From Sphingomonas sp. PsM26 (GTDB lineage Bacteria > Pseudomonadota > Alphaproteobacteria > Sphingomonadales > Sphingomonadaceae): DNA of 49,787 nucleotides. This document shows, piece by piece, positions 32,893 to 39,914 of the stretch. The position numbers and the translations under genes are program-made. The stretch is taken from contig JARUXA010000024.1 in the NCBI GenBank assembly GCA_030433805.1, forward strand, positions 1 through 49,787. Direction: 5' to 3'. Below the pieces are notes generated by a model. That model was not told the DNA's origin, did no database searches, and worked only from the letters and a program-made list of their open reading frames with translations. Each line of letters opens with the position of its first letter. Positions within the stretch are counted from its first letter, which is position 1.

Positions 32893-33801
32893 ATGACTCA
32901 AGTTAAGAAGAGTGCCGCCCAGCTAATTACGATCGCGTCGCACACCATGAGTGCAGAAATTTCTTGTTACGGTGCCGAACTTCAATGGCTGGCCACTGTC
33001 GATGGTAAGGATCTTCAATGGAACGGCGATTCGGCGGTATGGCAAGGACGGGCGCCGATCCTATTTCCGGTGATCGGTCTTCTCGAGGGCGGGCAGTACC
33101 GAATTGACGGCACGGTCTATTCGATGGCGAAGCACGGTTTTGCAAGGCACTCGACGTTCGAGGTGACGGCGAGTACCGCGAACTCGGCTGAGTTTCGGTT
33201 GTCCGCATCTGATATTACTCGGGCGATCTATCCGTTTGAGTTTCAGCTCGACGTCGATTTCGAACTTAGCGGCGACACGCTTACGCTCGGTGCTGTCATT
33301 TCCAACCATGGCGACACCGCGATGCCAGCCAGCTTCGGCTTTCATCCGGCGCTGCGCTGGCCATTGCCCTTCGGCCAATCTCGCGCCGATCACCGCATCC
33401 TGTTCGAAGCCGATGAAACCGCTCCTGTTCGCCGTATCAACGCCGAAGGCTTCCTAAGGCCCGACCCTCAGCCGAGCCCGATCGCTGGCAGCATACTTGC
33501 GTTACGCGATGAGCTGTTCGTCGACGATGCGCTGATCTTTGACCAGCTCAACAGCCGCCGTGTTACATATGGGGCGGCGGAAGGGCCGCAGCTGGAGATC
33601 GCGTTCGTTGATTTCCCGACACTCGGCGTGTGGACCAAACCAGGGGCACAGTTCATCTGCATCGAGCCGTGGCACGGCTTCTCCGACCCGGTCGGGTTCG
33701 CGGGCGACATTCGCGAGAAGCCCGGCAGCTTCGAGGTGGCGCCCGGCGCCTCCAGGATGCTGTCAATGAGCATTTCGCTGCGGGAAAACGGGTCGTCTTA
33801 G
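32893..33801 (+). CDS. Aldose 1-epimerase family protein
   Basis: 302 aa, sugar mutarotase fold. Contains GRAPILFPVIG, SMAKHGFARHSTF (catalytic-type His in KHGFAR), NHGDTAMPASFGFHPALRW (second His), and IEPWHGFSDP (catalytic Glu-Pro-Trp region). These are the conserved positions of the galactose-mutarotase superfamily, subgroup YeaD/LacX. It would interconvert alpha and beta sugar anomers in the cytoplasm. ATG 32893 follows AAGGAGCG. It leads a three-gene sugar cassette with an SDR and a GH130-like gene; the preceding hairpin makes it a separate transcript from the stress genes upstream. Confidence 0.88.
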   Translation: MTQVKKSAAQLITIASHTMSAEISCYGAELQWLATVDGKDLQWNGDSAVWQGRAPILFPVIGLLEGGQYRIDGTVYSMAKHGFARHSTFEVTASTANSAEFRLSASDITRAIYPFEFQLDVDFELSGDTLTLGAVISNHGDTAMPASFGFHPALRWPLPFGQSRADHRILFEADETAPVRRINAEGFLRPDPQPSPIAGSILALRDELFVDDALIFDQLNSRRVTYGAAEGPQLEIAFVDFPTLGVWTKPGAQFICIEPWHGFSDPVGFAGDIREKPGSFEVAPGASRMLSMSISLRENGSS

Positions 33802-33843
33802 CAGTCTCGCCTAATCACCGATCCGACTTCAAAGAGGAAGACC

Positions 33844-34611
33844 ATGTTCGATAATCAAGTAGCAATTGTAACTGGGGGCGAGTCCGGCATCGGCGCGGCA
33901 TGTGCCAAAGCGCTTGGGGATGCCGGCGCGCGCGTCGTTATCACCTACTTCCGCGACGAGGCTGCCGCCAAGGCAGTCTGCGCCTCGATTGGTGATGAGG
34001 ATCGGGCAATCGCCGTTCAGACCAACGTCGGCGATGAGGGTGAGGTAGAAGCATTGTTCGCGGCTGCCGAAAAGGCGTTTGGCACCGCCAGCCTGTTGGT
34101 CAACTCGGCCGGGCTCAACATGACCGGCGTGAACCTAGTCGACATGGAGCTGGCTTTGTTCGACCGCGTCATCCGTTCTGATCTCTACGGGCCGTTCCTG
34201 ACCTGTCGACGGCTGGTGCGCGCGCTCGAGGGAAAGGGCATGAAGGGCCGCATCGTCAACATCTCGTCGATCCACGAGAAGGCACCGCGTCCTGGCGGAG
34301 TCGACTATGACTCAGCAAAGGGCGGTCTATCCCAGCTCACTGCCACATTGGCGCTGGAGCTCGCGCCTAAAGGCATTGCGGTCAATGGCGTCGCGCCCGG
34401 CATGATCCTGACGCCGATGAACCAGTCGGCGCTTGATAACCCGCAGGAGCTGAAGACCAAAGAGGCAGCCATTCCGTGGGGCCGCGCTGGTCGGCCGGAC
34501 GAGGTAGCCGCGCTCGTCAATTTTCTGCTTTCGCCGGCGGCTGACTACATCACTGGCACAACCGTCACGATTGACGGTGCTCTTTCACTGACCGTTGCGC
34601 AGGGAGCCTGA
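33844..34611 (+). CDS. SDR-family oxidoreductase (glucose dehydrogenase-like)
   Basis: 255 aa, Rossmann fold with NAD(P)-binding TGGESGIG (11-17), NSAG (87-90), and catalytic Ser142, Tyr155 and Lys159 in VDYDSAKGG. Cofactor and substrate are not fixed by sequence; closest texture is that of glucose-1-dehydrogenase-type SDRs, which suits its place between an aldose epimerase and a glycosidase/phosphorylase-like gene. It may oxidise a released sugar to a lactone. RBS GAGGAAG at 33834. Three bp separate it from the next gene. Confidence 0.92.
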   Translation: MFDNQVAIVTGGESGIGAACAKALGDAGARVVITYFRDEAAAKAVCASIGDEDRAIAVQTNVGDEGEVEALFAAAEKAFGTASLLVNSAGLNMTGVNLVDMELALFDRVIRSDLYGPFLTCRRLVRALEGKGMKGRIVNISSIHEKAPRPGGVDYDSAKGGLSQLTATLALELAPKGIAVNGVAPGMILTPMNQSALDNPQELKTKEAAIPWGRAGRPDEVAALVNFLLSPAADYITGTTVTIDGALSLTVAQGA

Positions 34612-34614
34612 GCG

Positions 34615-35511
34615 ATGGTCGCATATGTCGTAGAGCAACTTGACGACGTCACGCTGACAGGCGGGCCGCTTGATCGGAAGCTCGATCTAATGAGTCCATT
34701 CGTCTGGAAGGATGAGAGCAAATACCGGATCATGGTGCGCGGTGTACCGTGGCCACTGGGACCGACCGATCCGACTGGTTTGATCGGGGGCGGCAGCAGC
34801 GACAACGGGCTGACCTTCGCCATGGATGATACGCTTGCCATCATTCCTGGCCCGGACCCGTTCGATCTCGGCGGCTGTGAGGACCCGACCGTTCTGGTGC
34901 TCCCGGACGGTCGTATCGTAATCTACTACACCGGCGTAGATGCTCAGCGGCTGCAGGGATCAATGATCCTTGCCGAAGGACCAACTCTGCATGAACTGAC
35001 CAAAACCGAACTGGTGCTGAAGGCACCGCCGGGCGAGGGCAACATCAAGGAGGCGACGCTCGCCGAGACGTCTACCGGCGAATGGCGACTGTTCTACGAA
35101 TATGCCGCCAACGAGGCCTCTCGCATTGGTATGGCAGGCAGCCCATCACCGACGGGGCCGTGGACGGTACTACCAGACCCGTTCGGCATCCGCGACGAAA
35201 GCTGGGATAACTGGCACCTCTCAACTGGGCCGATCTTCCAGGTCGCGGGGCAAGATCCGGTCATGTTCTACAACGGTGCCACCCACGATGCGCGCTGGCG
35301 AATCGGCTGGATCAGCTTCGACGCCGACTTCACGCGTGTGACCGGACGCGGCCTCGAGCCGTTGCTCTTGCCGCCGCCGCCTACTCACCGGGATTCCACC
35401 GATATCGCTTTTGCGGCGTCGACCGTGGCGGAAGGCGACCAGATCGCGCTCTATTATTCACTCGAGGATCGCATGCTGCGACGCGCGCTGATCCGCCGCT
35501 ACACTGCCTGA
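34615..35511 (+). CDS. GH130/GH43-like glycosidase or phosphorylase
   Basis: 298-aa five-bladed propeller-type protein. It has MSPFVWKDESKYRIMVRG, DLGGCEDPTVLVLPDGRIVIYYTG (Glu-Asp-Pro as in GH130), YEYAANEASRIGMA, WDNWHLSTGPIF and VMFYNGATHDARWRIGW. The pattern of a GH130-like family acting on mannosides or related glycosides is best supported; a GH43-type hydrolase is the alternative. No signal peptide, so it acts in the cytoplasm. With epimerase and SDR it suggests recovery of a stored or imported disaccharide or oligosaccharide. A small hairpin lies 32 bp after it. Confidence 0.82.
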   Translation: MVAYVVEQLDDVTLTGGPLDRKLDLMSPFVWKDESKYRIMVRGVPWPLGPTDPTGLIGGGSSDNGLTFAMDDTLAIIPGPDPFDLGGCEDPTVLVLPDGRIVIYYTGVDAQRLQGSMILAEGPTLHELTKTELVLKAPPGEGNIKEATLAETSTGEWRLFYEYAANEASRIGMAGSPSPTGPWTVLPDPFGIRDESWDNWHLSTGPIFQVAGQDPVMFYNGATHDARWRIGWISFDADFTRVTGRGLEPLLLPPPPTHRDSTDIAFAASTVAEGDQIALYYSLEDRMLRRALIRRYTA

Positions 35512-35542
35512 GCAGCGCCTTGCTCGACTTGCAAAAAAGCTA

Positions 35543-35561
35543 CTACCGGTTGATCCGGTAG
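35543..35561 (+). terminator. Small hairpin after GH130-like gene
   Basis: CTACCGG, TTGAT, CCGGTAG; preceded by GCAAAAAAG. No T-run. Tentative end of the sugar cassette transcript. Confidence 0.4.
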
Positions 35562-35577
35562 GACAGCAAATACCATG

Positions 35578-35766
35578 TCACCGATGAAGATGATCGAACA
35601 GGGCGTCGCGAGCGGCCTCCTCGGCAAAGTTCCCGCCGATCTGAGCAGACAGGGCATGGCGGATGGCTTCTGACGACGATCGCGGCCGCACGGCTTCCAA
35701 CCCTCTAGCAATGTGCAGCCTGACGCTCGATCTGCCGTCACCAGCAAATCGAGCGATAGCCGGATG
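35578..35766 (-). other. Possible gene remnant without a start
   Basis: On the - strand the frame reads PAIARFAGDGRSSVRLHIA, RGLEAVRPRSSSEAIRHAL, then FAEEAARDALFDHLHR and TGA at 35578. It looks protein-like (HEAT-type helices) but starts right after the stop of the lipoprotein gene with no ATG; TTG or GTG inside are the only starts. It may be a decayed gene or a short downstream cistron. Confidence 0.25.
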
Positions 35767-35767
35767 A

Positions 35768-36124
35768 TTAGTCCTTTAGCTTCTTGCCTGCCTTCTCAAG
35801 CAAGGTACCGGTAGAATCCGCCGCCTTGTCGGCACCATTTGAGATAGCATTGCCAGCCTTGTCGGCACCGTTGGTGATGGCGCTTCCTGCCTGATCCGCA
35901 GTAGTTTCGACGCTGCCGCCCGCGTTTGACAGATGATCGCCGGCACGATCGGCCGCGTGGTCGGTGCTCGCATCAATGCGATCACCGGCGTTGCTGGCCG
36001 TCGCGCTCATATCTGCGGCAACGGCATTTCCGGCCTGTGCCGTCTGGTCTTGCGCATTCTGGCTGCACGCCGCCAAGCTGGTAGTCGTCGTGAGGGTGAC
36101 TACGAATGTAATGAGCTTCTTCAT
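35768..36124 (-). CDS. Small Ala-rich lipoprotein
   Basis: 118 aa. MKKLITFVVTLTTTTSLAACS is a lipoprotein signal with the lipobox LAAC. The mature part repeats short blocks ending in GxA/GDR (DQTAQAGNAVAADMS, HAADRAGDHLSNAGGS, DQAGSAITNGADKAGNAIS, ISNGADKAADSTG), a repetitive apolar-charged helix. It resembles the frameshifted lipoprotein at 27260 in style and may have a similar membrane-surface role. Start at 36124; AGAAGGA is upstream. Last gene of the - strand set that begins at 39.8 kb. Confidence 0.78.
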   Translation of the reverse strand: MKKLITFVVTLTTTTSLAACSQNAQDQTAQAGNAVAADMSATASNAGDRIDASTDHAADRAGDHLSNAGGSVETTADQAGSAITNGADKAGNAISNGADKAADSTGTLLEKAGKKLKD

Positions 36125-36161
36125 AAACAATCCTTCTCTATTGCAATTCGTTGAACTTGCG

Positions 36162-36373
36162 TCAGTCGTCGAGATCGGGATCGTCCTCATGCTCGCCGGA
36201 GGTGCCTCCCCCGAGCTTCTCGGCCTCCTCCTGCAGGAACTCGAGCAACTCGTCTTCGAGACTGTTCTGAGCAACGAATGCGGCCATGAAGCCGAGCAGG
36301 TCCTCCTCTTCCCAGCCTTTCGTGTTGGCGAGCTTCTGGATGTCCCTGGGTAGGCTGGTTAGACGGTCATCAT
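36162..36373 (-). CDS. Small acidic protein, apparent one-base frameshift at the start
   Basis: A protein-like frame ends at TGA 36162-36164 and reads RLTSLPRDIQKLANTKGW, EEEDLLGFMAAFVAQNSLED, ELLEFLQEEAEKLGG, then a DD-rich tail. At its front the sequence is AGAGGATCATGATGACCGTC. The ATG at 36373 sits right after a good AGAGGA site but leads to an early TAA; with one more G (ATGGATGACC) it reads straight into the frame, 70 residues long. So an early base was lost, or translation starts elsewhere (first in-frame ATG at MAAF). Family unknown. It follows the AI-2E-type gene by 19 bp. Confidence 0.55.
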
Positions 36374-36392
36374 GATCCTCTATCTGTTGGGG

Positions 36393-38279
36393 TCAGGCCG
36401 CAGCAGCCGCAGTGTCGGGAGCAGACTTGGCGATCTCCACCACGGCATCGGCGAGCGAGCCGACGTAGCGGTCCGCTCCGAGCATGCGCTGGATCGCGGC
36501 GTCGCTCAGTACGGCTTCGCCCTGGGGCCACAGGCCGACGATGATCCGTGCGGTCGGCGCCCGCTCGCGCAGGCGACGGACGAGATAGCGCAGCTGCGCT
36601 GGCGAGCCGGTCACCTCCAGGTAGGAGATGGCGATGACATCGATGCCGGCCACATCGAGCATGGCGATGTTCTCGCGGGATGCGGCCTCATTAGGAATCC
36701 GGCGAGCTTCGACACCGCGCTGGCCGAGCAGTTGCGCGAGCATGGCGGTGACCGCATCGTCGAACGGACCGGGACCTGCGACGCAGATCGCGTTGACCGT
36801 CGGCGCGATCGCTTCCGCAGGGGTAGCGGAAGGCCGTAGATCGTCAATTACCGACAGCATGGAACGAGTCATGCGGCCTGCACCGGCGTGGTCGATGGTG
36901 CCGCGCGCCTGATCTTCGACCGCGAGCTTGAGGCCTTCCAGCACCACGCCGTCGTAATAGTCAGCCAACGACCGGTCGGTCAGCAGCGTCTCGGCCTGGG
37001 CCAGCGCCTCATCGGGATTGTTGGCAAGAATACGCTGGTAGAAGCTTTCTACCGGCGTCAACGCCGGTCGATCGCCGAGTAGAACGTCGAAGAACTCCAG
37101 GCTCTTCACGTGCCGGCCCATGACGACGAGGCACAAGGTTAGCGGCGTCGACATGATAAGGCCAATTGGGCCCCATAACCACGACCAGAAGATCGCCGAC
37201 ACGATAACAGAAGCTGGCGAGAGGCCTGTCGAATGACCGTAAAGAAGCGGCTCGACGACGTAGCCGGCCAGCACCTCGACAACGACAAATAGAGCCACCA
37301 CTTCGATCACCATCGTCCAGCCAGGATCGACCGCGGCACCGAGCGCGGCCGGTGCCACAATTGCTAGAAACGAGCCAATATATGGTACGAAGCGAAGCAG
37401 CCCGGCCATAATCCCCCACATCGCAGGCGAGGGGATGCCGATCGCCCAGAGACCGAGACCGATCACGACGCCGAAGCAGGAATTCACCGCGAACTGCGAG
37501 AGGAAATACTTGCTCAGCCGTTGGCCGGCGTCGTCCATCGCACGGGTTGTGCGATGCAGGTCGCTCGAGCCGAACACGCGGATGAAACGGTCACGGAGAT
37601 CCTCCTTCTGCATTAGCACGAAGATGGCAACAATCAGGACAAGAACTGTGGTTTCGAGCGGTCCGAGAATCGGCGAAAGCACGGTCTTGGCGATCGCGAA
37701 CGGCGAGGCTCCGTCCGAGACGACCTGAACCGGCACAGGTTTGCGAGTGTTGGAAAGCGCCGAGCGTCGCGCGTCGAGACCCGGTCCAGCCGCGGTAGGG
37801 GCGGCGGGCTTCGCGGGCTTGCCGCTGCCGAGTTGCTTGGTGATCAAGGCGAGGCGCGAAACGGCGAAGCCTTGGACACCCTGAACCTTGGCTTCAATGG
37901 TCTGCGCGTATTGGGGCGCGTTCGCAGTGAGTGAGGCGGCTTGGCTACCAATCAGGGTTGCGACGAGACCAAGCATTCCGAGCGCTGCGAGCACGGTGAC
38001 GATGACAGCCGGCGCCCGCCACAGCCGCAGCCGCTGGAGGAAGTTGACGACCGGCGACAGCACGAACGACAACATTACCGCAAGCGTGATCGGGATCAGC
38101 ACTTCCTGCCCGAAATAGAGCGCGGCAATGATGAGCGTGCCGACGGCGACGGCGGCGAGCGTCTTTAGCTCGGGCGAGGAGGCGGCTCTGACCTGCGCGG
38201 CACCGGGAGTGTCCTCGGGGGCCTGGCGGCTGCCGGTAACGACATCCTTGTAGCCGGCGACGCTGTCGAGATTGCTCAT
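36393..38279 (-). CDS. AI-2E-family (PerM-type) permease with extra C-terminal domain
   Basis: 628 aa. N-terminal 400 residues form the eight-helix AI-2E/PerM permease: AAVAVGTLIIAALYFGQEVLIPITLAVML, VLSPVVNFLQ, SPILGPLETTVLVLIVAIF, FGVVIGLGLWAIGIP, FVPYIGSFLAIVAPAALG, PASVIVSAIFWSWLWGPIGL. From about 400 an extra soluble part follows: a helical bundle (YYDGVVLEGLKLAVEDQ), then a Rossmann-like unit with AICVAGPGPFDDAVTAMLAQ, MLDVAGIDVIAISY and RIIVGLWPQG that looks like a cobalamin-binding-domain fold, without the DxHxxG motif. Most family members end near 350-400. The transported substrate is not known for most of the family. It ends just before the small acidic gene. Confidence 0.88.
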   Translation of the reverse strand: MSNLDSVAGYKDVVTGSRQAPEDTPGAAQVRAASSPELKTLAAVAVGTLIIAALYFGQEVLIPITLAVMLSFVLSPVVNFLQRLRLWRAPAVIVTVLAALGMLGLVATLIGSQAASLTANAPQYAQTIEAKVQGVQGFAVSRLALITKQLGSGKPAKPAAPTAAGPGLDARRSALSNTRKPVPVQVVSDGASPFAIAKTVLSPILGPLETTVLVLIVAIFVLMQKEDLRDRFIRVFGSSDLHRTTRAMDDAGQRLSKYFLSQFAVNSCFGVVIGLGLWAIGIPSPAMWGIMAGLLRFVPYIGSFLAIVAPAALGAAVDPGWTMVIEVVALFVVVEVLAGYVVEPLLYGHSTGLSPASVIVSAIFWSWLWGPIGLIMSTPLTLCLVVMGRHVKSLEFFDVLLGDRPALTPVESFYQRILANNPDEALAQAETLLTDRSLADYYDGVVLEGLKLAVEDQARGTIDHAGAGRMTRSMLSVIDDLRPSATPAEAIAPTVNAICVAGPGPFDDAVTAMLAQLLGQRGVEARRIPNEAASRENIAMLDVAGIDVIAISYLEVTGSPAQLRYLVRRLRERAPTARIIVGLWPQGEAVLSDAAIQRMLGADRYVGSLADAVVEIAKSAPDTAAAAA

Positions 38280-38309
38280 GGGAAGGGCGCTTTCGTCTTT
38301 GGTCGAGTG

Positions 38310-39575
38310 TCAGCGGGCACGAACGTGGGCACGCCAAGTCAGCAGACCACCGCCCGCGAGACATAGCAATCCGCGGGTCCCGGAGCCGCGCTGCCCAATA
38401 AGGGTGAGCCCGATTGCCATCAGTGTCATTGGCACGACACCGAGCTGTACGTCGCCAACATGACGGCTGATCCGGGATGCAGCGATTCCTGCAACCACGG
38501 GAGCGGCCAGCGACGGTTTGCTCGGCACCGGGGTATCCTGCTTCGCCGGTACGGCATCGCTGCCGGCATCATGAGATGGCATGTCGTCGCCTGCGGCCGT
38601 CGTGTCCGCCATCTTGGCGCCGCGCTCGCCCATCGGCTTGTCCGGCCCCGTGGTCGTGTCTTGCACGGTCTGGCGCTCGATCTCGGCGTTCAGCTCGGCG
38701 CCGAGTAGCACCACGAAGGCAGTGACGTAGAGCCACATCAGAAACGATACGACCGCGCCGAGCGCGCCATAGGTAGCGTTATAGCCGGCAAAGTGGCTGA
38801 CGTAGAGCCCGAACAGGAAGGTCGCGAGCAGAGCCACGACGCTGGCGAAGACCGCGCCGGGAGTCAGCCACGTCCATCGGGCGTCCTGCCGGTCGGGTCC
38901 GTAGCGGTAGACGACTGCGACCAGAGCGCTCGCGACGAGCGCGGTGCCAAACCAGAGGCCACCGGTGACGAGCGGCGCCACAAAGGCAGGAAGGTGGATC
39001 ACCGTGCCGATAAGGCTCATGGCGCTGATCGCAAGCATGGCAATAATCGCGACGAGCACCGCACCCAGGGTGAAGGCAAAGGAGAGCCCAGTGGTGCGCA
39101 GGAAGTTGCGTGTTTCTCGCTCGTCATAGGTGACGTTAAGCGCGCCGATCACGGACGTTGCGCCCCGCATCGCGCCGTAAATCGCGAGCAGGATCGCGAT
39201 GATAAGGCCCACGGTGCTGCGAGTGACCGGGGTCTCGGTCATGCTCTTCATCTGCTCGGCAACGATCTTGGCGGCATCGGTCGGCAGGATGCGGGTGAGC
39301 GTCTCGAGATGGCCGGCGACGTCCGCGGGTGCGGCGACTATCCCGTAGATGAGCACGATCGCCGCCAGCATCGGCACGAAGGCGAGGAAGCTATAAAAGG
39401 CGACGCCCGCGGCGAGGAGGCTGATATTGTCCTCGTTCGTCTCCTGCCAGGTGCGGACCGCGATGTCGCGCCACCCGGCCTTGGGGATCTCCCAAAACTG
39501 GCGCGCGCTGCGACCGCGCCCGACACGGGGCGCGGTCCCGCTGCCATCGGGAGTCGTGATCGCGGCGGCGGTCAT
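38310..39575 (-). CDS. YihY/BrkB-family membrane protein
   Basis: 421 aa. Six helices of the BrkB/YihY family start at ISLLAAGVAFYSFLAFVPMLAAIVL, then VTRSTVGLIIAILLAIYGA, then FTLGAVLVAIIAMLAISAM, FVAPLVTGGLWFGTALVAS, FASVVALLATFLFGL and ALGAVVSFLMWLYVTAFVVLLG, followed by AELNAEIER as the family end. The last 120 residues are a Pro/Asp/Thr-rich linker plus a further hydrophobic tail (MTLMAIGLTLIGQ, GLLCLAGGGLLTW). No RNase activity is implied; the old name is misleading. Function unresolved. Its ATG overlaps the CsbD stop (ATGA), so translation is coupled; 30 bp separate it from the permease. Confidence 0.9.
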   Translation of the reverse strand: MTAAAITTPDGSGTAPRVGRGRSARQFWEIPKAGWRDIAVRTWQETNEDNISLLAAGVAFYSFLAFVPMLAAIVLIYGIVAAPADVAGHLETLTRILPTDAAKIVAEQMKSMTETPVTRSTVGLIIAILLAIYGAMRGATSVIGALNVTYDERETRNFLRTTGLSFAFTLGAVLVAIIAMLAISAMSLIGTVIHLPAFVAPLVTGGLWFGTALVASALVAVVYRYGPDRQDARWTWLTPGAVFASVVALLATFLFGLYVSHFAGYNATYGALGAVVSFLMWLYVTAFVVLLGAELNAEIERQTVQDTTTGPDKPMGERGAKMADTTAAGDDMPSHDAGSDAVPAKQDTPVPSKPSLAAPVVAGIAASRISRHVGDVQLGVVPMTLMAIGLTLIGQRGSGTRGLLCLAGGGLLTWRAHVRAR

Positions 39576-39772
39576 TGCCGAACCATTTTGGCGCGATCGT
39601 CGTAGACGTCGGCGCGCTTTCCCGCCTCGGCGCGGAGCTGCTTGGCCTCGGGCGCGAGCTTCTCGGCCGAGCCTTCGCGGATCGCCTTTTTGTCACCGGT
39701 GATCTTACCGATCGCCTCCTTGATCGAGCCGCGGGTGTGGTCGGCGTCGGTTTTGGGCGGCTGATCGGGCAT
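39572..39772 (-). CDS. CsbD-family stress protein
   Basis: 66 aa, hydrophilic: ADHTRGSIKEAIGKITGDKKA, REGSAEKLAPEAKQLRAEAG, ending DRAKMVRQ. GSIKEAIGKITGD is the CsbD signature. ATG 39772 was picked because the conserved block begins shortly after and AGGAGCAG precedes it; the longer frame upstream has no family support. It overlaps the BrkB start by four bases. First gene of the - strand membrane set, so stress induction of the whole set is plausible. A second family member lies at 27025. Confidence 0.85.
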   Translation of the reverse strand: MPDQPPKTDADHTRGSIKEAIGKITGDKKAIREGSAEKLAPEAKQLRAEAGKRADVYDDRAKMVRQ

Positions 39773-39794
39773 TGCGGCTGCTCCTGAAGGTGCT

Positions 39795-39820
39795 GGATCG
39801 GACAAGAACGCATCCGATCC
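39795..39820. promoter_or_regulatory. Inverted repeat in the CsbD leader
   Basis: GGATCGGA, 10-nt spacer, TCCGATCC, 23 bp upstream of the CsbD ATG on the opposite strand. It could be a regulator site or a leader hairpin. Confidence 0.35.
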
Positions 39821-39914
39821 CACATCGCCCGAGCTAAGAGCCGACGCAGCGCGCCGAAAGAAACAGTTACTTCAGTCGGGCTGGGACGTTTACATCAGTC
39901 GTGCTGAATCCCCG

